Notes under the pieces: generated by a model | What the model was told of the DNA's origin: nothing | Database searches by the model: none | The model's input: the letters and a program-made list of their open reading frames with translations, nothing else | Shown here: positions 25,267 to 37,969 of the stretch, in pieces | Position numbering within the stretch: the stretch's first letter is position 1 | How the letters are laid out: the number at the start of each line of letters is the position of its first letter | From: Moringa oleifera | Lineage: Eukaryota; Streptophyta; Magnoliopsida; Brassicales; Moringaceae | Direction: 5' to 3' | NCBI GenBank assembly: GCA_021397835.1 | Contig: JAJFZO010000407.1 | Span: 248,001 to 312,000 of the forward strand | Length of the DNA: 64,000 nt | Made by a program: the position numbers and the translations under genes

Positions 25267-28200
25267 CTACACAGAATTAAAGCCAAAGCAACAGAACCTG
25301 TATGTTTTCTGTTTGTTCAATTTCTTCCCTCCACTTAGAGTACCTTCATGGATGTTCCCCTTGGGGCTCATTTGCTTATGATCATGGGTAGTCTGGTCCA
25401 GAATTGCTGCCTCCATTGAGCCATTCATGGAGGAGTTCAGAGTGATATGACTAGTTTCAGGAGGAACTAGAATATCTTTCTCAGGGGATGCAGGTGCTAT
25501 TCTATTATGGTTCGCTTCTCTCAGGAAAGAATTTGATCCTGTGGACCTGTAAAGCAGGACAAAGACATTTGTAATCACCAATTGCCTGATAAATGTTTCC
25601 GAGAAATAAACAGTGGACTGAAGAGTTATAAAGAAAATTTAGTGAAAGAAAAGGAGGAGACAAGTAACAAGTACTCTGGTGTTCTGAGACAGATATGTAG
25701 ACTCAAGTACCTGACTTCACGAGTCCCAGAGCTATTGCGAGATTCATGAGAAGTCCTCTCCACAACTTCGTTCGCCACTTCATCAGATTCCTTACTATGT
25801 GAACAAACTCCAGCATCTTCCAAAGAAGTTGAGCCCTTTGGTGAATCCGTCCCCAAAATCGCAGGCTCCTCACCAGAAAAACTAGAGGAAGACTTTGTTT
25901 GAGAACCCAATCCATATTCTCGAACAAATGAAATGACCTTCTCTAGTGTCCCTAGAGCTTGTTCCACTTCAGGACTAATAAACAGACTTCTTTTACCATC
26001 CACATGACACTTTGCCACAGTTTTATTGTCTGAAGATTGATCCACACTAATGAAACCCTCTTCTAAGTATGTATTTGCTTCACTCTCTTCTTCCTGAATC
26101 TCATCAAAAGCTTTTGTCTTTGTAGCTTGTGCATTTACAGGTGAAGCTTCGCTGGTATGTTCATCACTGTGAAACTCCTCTTCAATATTGCTTTCGCATT
26201 CTTCATCCTGCATGTCTTTTGTCAACTCTTGTTGGGGGATAACACATGCATAAGTCTCCAGTTCATTCCCTTCCTGAACCTCTTCTGGTTCCTTGATGGA
26301 ATAAAGAGCTTCATGGATTTTAGTGTATAGTGGGTCCGCCAAGGCCTTGGCATAGTCTTCATCATAATTAGAGACAGAGGCCACTGCCTATAACAGCATT
26401 TGAAATTTAGAATACGTGAGAAAATGTTAAAAGAAGATGTGCTTGAAGGCAAGGATGTTATGCATGACAGACCCAGTTAGTCATATCACTAAGTTACGTC
26501 AACAAGTCTCTAAAGAGTTAATACTTAAAGAGAGTATTACACCATTAAGTTAACAAATTCAACTTACTGGAGCACCCAGGAAAAGAACAAGTTACAGAAA
26601 AAAGCATGCTTGAGGCCTGAGGGAACATGCTTACTAGGGAAAATGTATTACCTTCTGGTAGAGTCTGAAGCCATTGCCAATCAGCTGCCTTGAGATAAAG
26701 TTTATGAGGGATGGGGGAACAAAGTCCAGCTTGATATCCATAGTTGCTATCGTCCTACAAAGTTTGACATTGTTCAAAGCATTAAAACTGAGCACAGGAA
26801 GATTAAACAATAGTCATCAAAGCTGTCCAATAAGTTGTCAATTTCCTTCTTTCCTTTATTTTCAAGTTTGCGTTTTTTTCTTGGTTAGCTGATTCTAACA
26901 ATAACTCATTTCACTTCAAGCAGCAAACAAGAGTTCATCAATGCTGGGCAACATTACCAATGCTATCTCTCAATTATCTTGTTTTGAAGCAAGGTAATGT
27001 ACATCATGGTCCACAGAGACAGTTGCATAGAACCCACCATGAAGACCATATATCCATTCAATATGAACGTAAATTCATGCAAAATTTCCACATCATAAGG
27101 GTTGTATCCATTTAAGCACCAAAAGAACAAGTAGGTTGTCTTCACTTTGAATGGGCACATATGAACAGCTCTACTTCCACCTATCCATTTAATCGTTCCC
27201 AGTTCAAGTTTGCTCCTATGTTGGATCTCAAAGCAACCAGATCTTTTGAAGAGCAGTGTTTATTATTAGTTTACACCATTATAAGTTGGCATCAACCTAA
27301 ACACACCTCATGGGATATTTTCTGTCAATATTACCATGGGTGTAATCTCCTTAACAAGGTTCAACATCCCTTCCTCCTGGTCTTCAAGGTAGGCAAGGAC
27401 TACCAGCAACTTCCCACATTGCTTTACTGTACTGGATACCCATTTCATCAACTACATGATTAGGTTGCTATATTAACCAAAGATTCCATTAGCTGTTAGT
27501 GCAGTACATGGGCAAAGCCAAAGGAGTTCTGCACAATGGGTTAAACTGTATTTATATTTATAAACAACCTAATCAGAAAGTTCCTTTTCTTTAATTGTTA
27601 TCTCTATGGAGGCATACTATATTGAATAAGAGAAAATATTGCTTCTCTGCCACTGCCACCCTAGCCCATGCCCTTCGATCTTTTCATCCTCCAGGATGCA
27701 CACAATGTTAAAAACAGAACACCCTATATTCATAAAACTCACCGAAAGTAACTTCTCTCTGGGGTCACCTTCTGTATGGCAAAACCTCCCACTAAGTCAA
27801 TCCTCACAACATCCTGTGCTTCAGGGATCACATCATTGGTGAATCCATGAGTACCTTCTTCGATGCTCCCCGAATCTGGGATCTGCAAGAAAATTTATAA
27901 CAGTTTTTTTTTTTTTTGTTTTTTGCCAGTCATATGGGTAGGAAAATTAATTGCAAAATGAGATGCAATTATATTGCACCACTTTACCGTGCTCAGAAGA
28001 ACGACAACCAAATCATCTTTAAAGTACTCGAACATAAAATAGTGCACAACAGCCTCCCTAGTTGAAAGTGGCCATGACAGCTTCATCCTTTCTTCCAAAA
28101 GACGAAGTAAAATCAGCATCTTAAAATTGTATAATTCAGTGAAGTAAAGAATAAAACAGGCAAGAGTAGACAAACTGAGTAGTTTAGGCGGGACAAACCT

Positions 28201-30006
28201 CACTTGAGCTATCTGTTCACTTATTCGGACTCTCTGCAAACATTTGCAAGTGATAATTTTGAAAGCTGGAATAGTAGATTGTGGCCACCTAGGAATAAAA
28301 AAGAAAAAAAAATAACTCAAATTATTTCAGTTCTAGTGATACATATCTTCCTTTCAATCACTTCTTCACAAGTGATGCAGGCACAGACACACTAACCCAA
28401 AATGTATGCAGACAGTTTTTGGACATTGTTTTCCACTTCTCACATCAGTGACCTTTAAATCTCACTAAACTACACCAGCGGTAACAAGAGAAGTAATATT
28501 ATCTCATATTTTTCCATTGGTGCTAACCTTTTGCATTCCTTCAGTCTAGTTTCAAGCATCTGTATGTATTTATCATATCGTTTGGGAAGAAAACTATGGC
28601 AAAAACATAAAATAATCTGGGAGACAATTAGAAAGTACAAAGTCACAAAAAGTCCTCCATTCCTTAAAGTCAGTTAAATTATTGAACCATGAAACTAGAA
28701 ACTATAACATGCAACTTTTTCAACTCTTGCCAATGTCAATAATAACATTCGTGCTTCTCTTATTTTAAGCTACAGAAAAAGAAATTCTGTCTAATTTAGC
28801 AAATGAAGAAAAGAAAAGCACGTGTGTATACAGTATCATCAACTGCAATCCAGTGCTTCCTCATACATGAAAGTGAAGAAAAGCACATAGCATGATAGAA
28901 ATATTTCTTACCATTTCTTGTAGAGGGCTGACTCCCAAGATATGCATAAACCTGCAATAATGGGAGTTATTTAGAAGTTTTCAGTCAATGATGTTCCAAA
29001 AGCCCCAAGTTGTCTTTCCATGCTCATCATAGCAGGACTAAGCTCAAAATTTCCTGAGTATACAGATAACTTACAGACATCCACAGGTCCATCTACATAG
29101 CCCTCAGCAAGTAATGTATGAAAAGGAGTTCCCTGAGGTCCTTCGCGGTACATGACACGCAATTCTTCATCATCCTGTTTCAACTGTTAAAAGAACTATG
29201 CTTCAATAACCAGTGTCTTGATGTCTTTAAGGCAAATTGTTATCAATCGATTTGCTGACAATTAATCACATGAAAGCTTTCATGAAACATAGTTAACTTA
29301 GACATTTTTATTTAGTTTCTCAACGTATGCAAACTTCTAAATGTAAGAAAGTAGATGGTAAATGAAACAGTTTTTTAGTAGTAATTGAAACTTTAAGATT
29401 CTTGGATGTCAAGAGTTCTGTTCCAAAAGGTTTTAGTTGATCAATTGATGAGATCAATCATCACTTCTGGTTTTCTCAATTTTCTAAGGGAGACTGACAT
29501 ATAACAAAAGAAAGAGAAAGAAGTTAAGAGGAAAAGAAAGTAAAGTCAGGGATACTTAGATCTTATACTTCACAAGAAAGGAAAAGAAAATGAAGACATT
29601 CAGCTAAGAGAACATACTTTCCAATCACCATGAGATGCTTCACCACTTCTTGACACCTCATGATCGTTTACAGAAGCACTTCTAAGCATGTCAAGAAAAT
29701 TGGAAACTTCATTGGTCCTTCTTTCTAACAGTTTTTCACTACATCCTGCAACACCAGAGCTTGTGAAATCAGAATGTCGCAAAGGAACTGCTGTTCACAG
29801 TTAGCTGTCTATAGAAAATTCATGGCTGCTCAAACGAATCAATCGGATATTTTGAAGCAACACAAACCTTCAGTATTATTTTGTGAGGAACCCAGAAGTT
29901 GATTCCAGACAAGTGTTTTTAGAGTCTCCTGATCTGTCAGCTCCAGGGATGCCAGTGTCTTGTCCAACCTCTCTCTGTACTGAGAGATCTTTCGTTTCTT
30001 TTCCAT
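25267..30006 (-). CDS. START-domain lipid-transfer/binding protein (At3g13062-like)
   Basis: A 616-aa protein of the START (Bet v 1-fold, polyketide cyclase-like) family, expected to bind a lipid in a helix-grip pocket; the ligand is unknown. Ten exons, all in phase: 30006-29868, 29790-29618, 29183-29075, 28951-28912, 28288-28199, 28087-27988, 27882-27743, 26754-26652, 26387-25711, 25546-25267. The start MEKKRKISQYRERLDKTLAS is the family's conserved N-terminus. The START domain spans about 75-350, with conserved MYREGPQGTPFHTLL, CISWESALYKKWWPQ, MKLSWPLSTREAV, VRIDLVGGF, TPERSYFRTIATMDIKLDFVPPS and FISRQLIGNGF. From about 380 onward is an acidic, Ser/Thr-rich, probably disordered tail that is long for the family and ends in a Cys pair (YRFCCFGFNSV). 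The second exon has a tandem NAGNAG acceptor. Naming after At3g13062 is by memory of similarity. Confidence 0.93.
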
Positions 30007-31260
30007 CTTTGCATCTCCAAAGGAACCAGGAAATGTTTTCTTTCAAAACATATCTGGGAGGGATTTAAGTTCTGTAGGATAAATTGTCTTGGTTATGGAC
30101 TCCTGAATTCAAAATTAGATTTAAAAAATATATATCAGATTTGTCTGTAAAAATAAGCCAGAATGATAAGTGCCATTAAGAATCACTATTCTAGCTTCAA
30201 AGTAGTCAATCAAGAGACTAAGCAACATAAATAGATGACATAAATAGCCAGAGAATAGCAATTATGATTAAAAGTTTTCAGCCAGAGACTAGCAATTATG
30301 AGCAAACCTTTTTTCTTTACAGGCATGAAGACAGCAAATTCATTAAATAGCCATCAAAATTTCATCCACCAGGAACTCATAATATTATAACACTCACAAT
30401 ATAATACCAATCAATACCCAAATTCACCAAGGCACTCAATTCGGCTCCATTATCAATTAAACCAAACCTACATACTAATTTATAAACACATAAAACCAGT
30501 GTAAATGAACATGCAAGCACATACTACCAACTTCTAGTCTGAAAGAGAAGCAAATATAAATAAGCAATCACCCAGATGGCAATACAATGAAATCCATCAA
30601 AAGTCAAGTCATAATGGAGCTCCCCAAAAGGCTCACCCCGTCGCCCGCCTAGAATTCTGACCAGAACCCACAATCAAAATACCAAAACACTACCCCAAAT
30701 GCAGATCTCGATTGATAGATTCATGTACAAAAATCAGCTTACATATCATGGAAAAGAGAGATAAAATTCACCTGCTGCGCGCCCACCTAGACGGATAAAG
30801 AACATGGGCTTTCCTTCTTGGGCATAACGAGTCCCAGACAATAGCAGAATCAAGAACAAATAAATCACAGCTACCAAAAACTTGCTGCTAATTACTAGAT
30901 AACTTTAGTTGCACAAATAAGAATCAAAAACACAAAATAAATCAGCAGATGGTTACGAGAGGCTACACGGCGTCATAGTGAGGATAAAGTCAGACAATTA
31001 GTGCGTGAGATATGAGGGTCCACAATGCCAACTTTACACAGTGCCAAGTCGAGGTTAGAAAACTCAGAAGTTCTAGAAGAGTTGCAGGCGGTAAAGAGAA
31101 AAGTACAGTCGGGACAAGTGGGGTACCTTCACTTACAACAGTAGATGGTATAGCTATGGCCTCGCTGAATGTCGCGTTGTACATTAGCCAAATATCACCC
31201 TTATCACGCGCTACTCCCGAGCGTGACAAAACACACTCTCTCACTCTCCTCTATAAACTA
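30007..31260 (-). promoter_or_regulatory. 5' leader and promoter region of the START gene
   Basis: The start codon is immediately preceded by an acceptor-like TTTGGAGATGCAAAG, and a donor-like CAGCAG|GTGAAT lies near 30770, so a 5' UTR intron is likely. A TATA-like TTTATAGAGG at about 31255-31246 (minus) would set transcription start near 31220. The 30960-31240 stretch is much richer in GC than its surroundings. It has an 84-codon open frame on each strand (30990-31244 minus, 31012-31266 plus); neither resembles a known family, and the minus one could act as an upstream ORF. Confidence 0.45.
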
Positions 31261-34200
31261 AGCTGATTTATTAAATACCCGCCTATTATTGTATTTTTGA
31301 TTTTGTTAAAAATTTATATTTATATTTTTAATTAATGTATAGATAAATTACATTAAATTTTTTAAAAAAATTATGATATATGATAATTTTAAAATACTAA
31401 TGATTAATATTTTTTATTTTTTATTTTTATTTTTAAAATTAAAATTATAAATTAAAAAAATATTTTATAATTTTTTATAAAAATCAAATTAATAGAGAAT
31501 TTTTATTTGTTATTCACATTATAATTTCAAACACCATATTCATATATAGTATATTATAATTGTATCATAATAAGATAAAGACTAATTTAAGTTTTTGTTA
31601 CGTTTTTAATTATATATATATATATTACATAATCATAGTTATTTATTTTAAAGTAAATGATATTTTAAACTTTGAGTTTTACATCTATTAATTTTATCCA
31701 AATAAAATTTTAGCGACAATAACTATAGAAGATTAATAATATTTTTATTACTAAAATATCTAAGAAATTAGTGAAATAACTTTTAAATTCCATTTCAATT
31801 TCATCTTTTAAATTTGAATAAATTTCAATTAACAAATTATTTTTCATGATTTTTTTATAATTTTTGATAAAATAATTTTCAAAAAATTTTGAATTTTTTA
31901 ATGATCATATCTAAAATATTTTTTTACATTTATAAAAAATTTAAATCAAAATTTGTTTAAATTTTTTTAATTTAAATATTTTTAATTTTTAAATTATTTT
32001 ATAAATTTTAATTTGGTCCAAATTGATAAATTAAGATTTATTTAGAGACATTTTAAAAATTAAGATTTGATTGAAAAGAAAAAAATTCTTCAAAATTTTA
32101 AATGATATTTATTTTTTTAATTTTAATAAATAATTATTATCTTAATATTGTTTTGATAAGTGTTTAATATAATTCAGATGATCTTAATCCATCATTAAAA
32201 TTATTTAATTTATACTTGAAATTATCTAATTATGTCAATTGATACATGCCATTCACTCATCTCATGACTCATGAATTTATTTAGTAGCAGTCACATCCTA
32301 CCAATATATTTTTATATCCAATTTTTAATATGAATTAAAAAAATGAATGTCATTATCAAAAATTAATTTCACTTTTTTATATTATATTTTTTCTTTAATA
32401 ATTTTAAAAGAATTTTAAAAATCAATGTCATTATCAAAACCCAACTTCACCTTTTCATTTTAGATTATGATTTATTTTTTTTTTTTATAGAACAAAACTC
32501 ACCTATACTTTTTGAGAAATAAGTTGCCTGGTTAGTGAGAATAGAGAGTGTAATCTCATTTTTATTTTTATTTTTATGTTTTTTTCTCTCTTAAAACTCA
32601 TACTTAGTTAAAGGATAATATTAGAAATTTTAATTCTTCAGATAATATGATTTTATTAAGAGGTGGGATAAGATAATTCCAACAATTGAAATTAAATGTT
32701 CGATTTAAATATTCTTAAACAGATTTGATATCTCAGAGTTGTGGTTCACATATGATATTAGCATAACCTAGTATATATATATATTAAAAACTAAAATTAA
32801 ATATAAAATCTTATATTAAGTTTTTGATAAATATCAAAATAAATCTTATGATATTTAAGTTTTTAATTGAATTCTTATAGTATTTTTTGGATTATTTTTA
32901 CATGTGAACTTTTAATTTGGTTGAAATCGATCACTATTTTTAATTTTTTTAAAAATAATTTAAATTAAAAATTTTATACAATAAAATTTTGAATTAAAAA
33001 TTTTCATATATATAATAAATATATAAGTTATCGTTAAAAAATTACATTTTTAAATTTAAAAAATAATTTTTTATAGATTTTTAAAAATTTTAATAGTATA
33101 AAATATTTAAAAAATATTTTTGATATTCAAAATATTATAAATTTTTTTGTGATGATAGTTTTAATTTTTTATATTTATAAAAAAAATTAAATCAGTATTT
33201 ATTGTATGAGATTTTTAATTTAAATTATTTTTAAAAAAATTAAAGGTAATGTCGATTTGGATCAAATGGATATTTTATAGGTAAAATTAATTTAAAAAAT
33301 TATAAAATCTTGATTGAAAAATGTAAATAATAAAATATTTATTTTAATATTTATCTTACATTTATTTTTAACCTAAATATTATTATATTAATTAAGATAA
33401 TTTACATTGAAATTTTTAATTTGAATCAAAGTAAATCATGAATCTAGAAGTTGAAATATTTGACAAAAAAATGTTTTTCAAAAGAAAAGTAAAAATAAAA
33501 TCTAATTTTATTATATTATATATATTTTTAAAGTTATATAAACTTTTGATTTTTTTTGTTACTAATCAAACATTAATATTCAAAAAAAAAAAAAACAAAT
33601 CCAACGTTAATCTATCCATAATTAAAGATTTGAATCTCAAGCGCTATCCTCATCAAAATGCATCATTAATGGTGTGAAAAATTTCATTAATGATAGATTT
33701 GTTTTGATCCGAGACTATATAATTCAAAGCTTTTTTCGGCACTTTTTAAGATTTTTGAGTAACATTCGCTATTTTTTTCTTCTTTTATTTTTCTCAAATT
33801 ACCTTTATAAATTTTTGAAGGTAAAAGTTTGACTTAATTCAAATTAAAACTTTAATTGTAAAAGCTAGTGAACTGTTAGTGGAAGGTTTAAATTAAAAAA
33901 CAAACTTAATATAATATTTTTATATTTATTTTAAAGTACATCATAAAAAACAATAATTATTTAAGAAACTTTAAATTAAATAACCTCAATGTATTTAATG
34001 AATCAATGGTACATTCATTGGTTCTTTGAATTTGTTTTAAGCTTATAGGTTGGTTGTAATGGCTATAGGAATATAAAGGTATTCTCACTTTTGAAATGCT
34101 CCACATTATTCAAATATATTATGCACAATTTTTAGTTTATTTTTAATTTTGAAAAATTTTTAATTTATTAATAAAATATTTTTTACAATTTTAAAAATTT

Positions 34201-34616
34201 TGATAATATAAAATTAAAATATATTATTATTAATTTTAATTATAAATTAAATATTTTTGATAAAAAATTTATATTCAAAATTTATTATATAATATTTAAA
34301 TTTAAATAAATTTTAAATAATAATATATAAATATAATCAAATTAAAATAATATAATTAATATTTAAAAGCAAAAAAAAATTAATATAATTAAATTTTTTT
34401 ATTTTAAAACATAATATTACCATATGATTTATTCCCATAAATGAGGGCGGGGAACTTGGTTGGATAGTTAATGAGGTGGGCAGTAGGTTGAGGTCCCAAC
34501 TTCCAACCAAGTTCCAATTGCCATTATTGGAAAATTAAATGAGAAGAGGGTGTACAATGGGACATTATAATAGTAATGAGATGTGGGTCATTCACTTTCT
34601 CAATGGAAAACTTTTA
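31261..34616. other. AT-rich gene-poor block, decayed repeats
   Basis: Nearly pure A/T with long TTTAAATT runs and no credible coding sequence. Segments at about 31860-32110 and 32930-33310 contain the arm motifs of the long foldback family (TTTATAAAAAATTTAAATC and TTATACAATAAAATTTTGAA). The 32030-32110 segment also matches 54560-54640 closely (AAGATTTGATTGAAAAGA). A TA microsatellite lies near 31610-31626. Element boundaries cannot be fixed by eye. Confidence 0.6.
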
Positions 34617-35406
34617 CAGCATGTTTGGTTGGTAGGAATATCAATTTCTTTCCTACTTTATTCCGTATGAAATTGCTTTTCCAATGTTTGGTTCATTTTT
34701 AACACAGAATTGTAATTCTTTAAGGAATTTCTATTCCTTGAAAACCCGGAATAGCTATTCCGAAGTGAACCGTCGGAATTGCTATTCCATGAAAACAAGG
34801 AATTGCTATATTTTTCTATTCCCAACATACCCTTGATAAAATTTTTAAATTACTATATATATAATAACTTTATTTTTTAAAAATAATTTACTAAAAAATA
34901 AAAAATATTATTATTATCAAAATATTAATTACTATTAATATTAATTTTATAATATTAATATTTAAAAATAAAAAATAATTATTAACATATCATTTAGTTA
35001 ATATTATTTTTATAATAATAACATCTTTTTTATTTTTTAAATAATTTATCAAAAAAGAAAAAGATATTACTTTTATTAAAATATTAATTAATTTTAATTT
35101 TATAATATTAATATTTAAAAATAAAAATAATTATTAATATATTATTTAGTTAATATTATTTTAATAAAAATTAATTAAATTATAATTAATTTAGTTGAAA
35201 GGTATATTAGTCTTTTAAACTTGCTTCAATTACTTTCCTAGCTTATTCTTTGATGAACCAAACATATGAAAACGAATTCATACTCTATTCAATTCCAATA
35301 AACCAAACATAATAATGCTTATTCTTTTCTATTCCTTTTCTTTTCTATTCCCAAAGAATACATTTTCTATTCCTTCTCTATTCTATTCCATGAACCAAAC
35401 ATGCCA
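34617..35406. mobile_element. Tourist-like (PIF/Harbinger) MITE
   Basis: The terminal inverted repeat begins CAGCATGTTTGGTT at the left and is the reverse complement of AACCAAACATGCCA at the right (one mismatch near the end). The element is flanked by TTA on both sides (34614-34616 and 35407-35409), the target preference of PIF/Harbinger elements. The subterminal regions repeat GGAATAGCTATTCC-type palindromes. The AT-rich middle contains a diverged duplication of about 160 bp (from about 34862 and about 35019). It is about 790 bp long with no coding capacity. Confidence 0.8.
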
Positions 35407-35776
35407 TTAACTTTTTCTTAGAAGGAAAGAGGGGAGCATTTTCCTTGAAAAGGAAATCTCAAAATCTTCTCATAAAAGTTATATATATTCACAGAATTGT
35501 ATAGCATCTGATATCTCTTCTCTTATCTCTTATTATTATAATTTTTGAAATTTTCTGATTTTCAGTCTAGTGGGTGAGCGAAATAAATACATAATAATTA
35601 AATATAAATGTGATTTAAACCTACATGGAAATAAACTTTTATCTTAGATTTTTATATATTCATACATATATAAAATTAAAATTGAAATACATAATAAAAT
35701 TAAAATATCAAAAAATTAAAATATTATACTAATATTAGTTATGTTACAATACATAGACATAAGTTAAAAATTCAAA

Positions 35777-36275
35777 GGTAAAAAAATCTATTATAAAAAA
35801 AATAAAGATCTTATAAAAGTTTGACTCAAATTTTTATATTTAAAAAGTCACCACTCGAATTTTGTTTTATCAATTTAATTTAAATTAAATATTATTAAAA
35901 ATTTAAAAATTAGAGACATTCAAATTAAACATCTTATATAATGAATTTTGACTTAAAATTTTTAATATAGGTAAAAAAATATTTAAATTATCATTATAAA
36001 ATTTTTTATTATTTTTTAAATAATTTTTAATATTATAAATTTTAAATATATATTTTTAGTATTCAAAAAGTTATAAACTTTTTCTAATATTTTTTTACAT
36101 TTGTAAAAAATTTAAAATAAAATTTTATTATATAAGATATTCAATATAAAAATACTTTTAATTTTTAAAATTTTTAATAAAAGTTAATTTAAATTAAATT
36201 TTAATTTATTACTTTTTAAATATAACATTTTGATTAACAACGAAATGTAATATCAAAATTTTATAAAATTTTTAC
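35777..36275. mobile_element. AT-rich long-TIR foldback element, copy B
   Basis: The left arm starts GGTAAAA and includes AAATTTTTATATTTAAAAAGT; the right arm mirrors it as ACTTTTTAAATATAACATTTT and ends ATTTTTAC. The arms stay complementary through about 200 bp each, including ATTCAAATTAAA and its mirror. The order of blocks matches copy A at 37203-37750. No transposase is present and the target-site duplication is unclear. Confidence 0.6.
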
Positions 36276-36318
36276 TTAAATAAAAATAATAATCAATATC
36301 ATTATAATTATCATAGCA

Positions 36319-36800
36319 ATGTCCATCTCATATATCAATCATAAAGCTGCCACAATACCAAATGCTCCCTATACCATTTGGATCCAATGGGATAAATCAA
36401 TTCTTAGTACACCCATTGACCATTATTTCTTGCATTGCAAAGGTGACAACCTTTTGAGAAGCTTGTACCATTTTACATCTAGCACGACATCAAGTAAATA
36501 TGTCACCTTTTAAGAAGCTTATACCATTTTACGTCTAGCAACGACATCAAACAAATAAAGAGGCATCTCAAAAACATCACCGAGGGCTCATAAAGCATCT
36601 TTAAGTATTAATAAGCAATCAAATTACGCGTCGATAAACTTTCTATTCTTGGAACTCCCATGGATGAAAAGATCAAATCTATAAAATTTTGGATAACCTC
36701 AAAGATGATTATAGGGAATTAGTATATGTTGTTGACGGTCGTGATTCTTAAATATCATTTGATGAACTACATGAAAAATTATTAAATTTATTACAAGAAA
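36319..36800 (+). pseudogene. Decayed Ty1/copia gag (UBN2-type) fragment
   Basis: Reading across several frames gives pieces typical of plant copia gag: YTIWIQWDKS near 36378, then DNLKDDYRELVYVVDGRD and SFDELHEKLLNLL near 36695-36790. Stop codons and frameshifts separate the pieces. A short duplicated block (AGAAGCTT...CCATTTTAC...TCTAGCA) occurs at about 36458 and 36511. No LTR or reverse transcriptase was recognised nearby. Confidence 0.65.
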
Positions 36801-37202
36801 AAAATTTTATAATTTTTTTACTATTAAAAAAATTGTAAGTAATAAGAATGTGAATAAAAAAGAATACTTTTTTTTCATGGTTGATTAAAAGTCATTATTT
36901 TAATATTTTTTATTATTAATATTTTTTTCAAGTTTGTTCAATAATTATAGATAAAGAAAATTTAAATATAATATTATTTATTTAAATATTACATTATTTT
37001 TATTTAATTAATAATTATTTAAAATCATTCTTTTTATAATTTTTTTAATTATAACTCTTTCTTTGTGGTTATTAAAAAATCATGAAAATGATGTATATAT
37101 TATTTAATTTTTAATTCATTTAAAAAAGACCTTTTTTAAAAAAAAAATTGAATCATAAAGAAAAATAATTTTTTTAAAAAATTAATTTTTTATATGAAAC
37201 AA

Positions 37203-37428
37203 GGTAAAAGTTTCACAAAATTTTGATATTTATCTTATGTTATCAATCAAATTTTTATGTTTTAAAAGTGAAAAAAATCAAAATTTGATTTAAATAAAAT
37301 CTTGTTAAAAAATTAAAAATTAAGGATATTCAAATTAAAAATCTTATACAATAAATTTTATCTTGAAAATTTTCATAGATATAAAAAAATATTCAAGTTA
37401 CCATCACAAAAAGTTTTATAAATTTTTG

Positions 37429-37460
<32 letters not shown>

Positions 37461-37750
37461 TTTTTTTAATTTACGATATCAAAAATTTTTAAAATAGCAT
37501 AATTACTCAAAAAATTACAAAAAATTTTGAAACGGTTGATTGAATTTTTTTTTTTTTGGCTTTTATAAAAAATTTTAAGTCAAAATTCATTGTATAAGAT
37601 CTTCAATTTGAATACTCTAATTTTTAAATTCTTTGACAAAATTCAACTAAGACCAAATTGATAGATCTAAATTCGATTCGTCACTTTTTAAATGTAAGGG
37701 TTTGATTTGTAACATAAGGTTTAATATCAAAATTTTATGGTACTTTTACC
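37203..37750. mobile_element. AT-rich long-TIR foldback element, copy A
   Basis: The left end GGTAAAAGTTTCACAAAATT and the right end mirror each other (reverse complement of right: GGTAAAAGTACCATAAAATT). The match continues through TTTTGATATT...TTATGTTA...AATCAAA, and with gaps through nearly the whole 250-bp arms to a central (TA) run at about 37435-37460. This is a full hairpin of about 548 bp with no coding capacity. It could be a MITE related to MULE or foldback elements; no matching flanking duplication was found. Confidence 0.72.
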
Positions 37751-37969
37751 TTATAAAATAATAATTTTATAAGTAAAAATTAGAATACAAATAATAAAAA
37801 GTTAATGCATATATTTCTAAATTAACATCTAATCAAAATTCCAAAACTATTTAAAATGATTTTTAATATTTTTATAATAACCTACATTTTTTTATTTTTA
37901 CCATTCTAAAATTTTATCCTATATAATTCACATTTTCTTCCTATATTTGCAAATATTTGTCGCATTGCA

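Noticed and set aside
29883..30068. 61-codon plus-strand frame
   Set aside because: Antisense to the first coding exon of the START gene, whose conserved MEKKRKISQYRERLDK start is on the minus strand.
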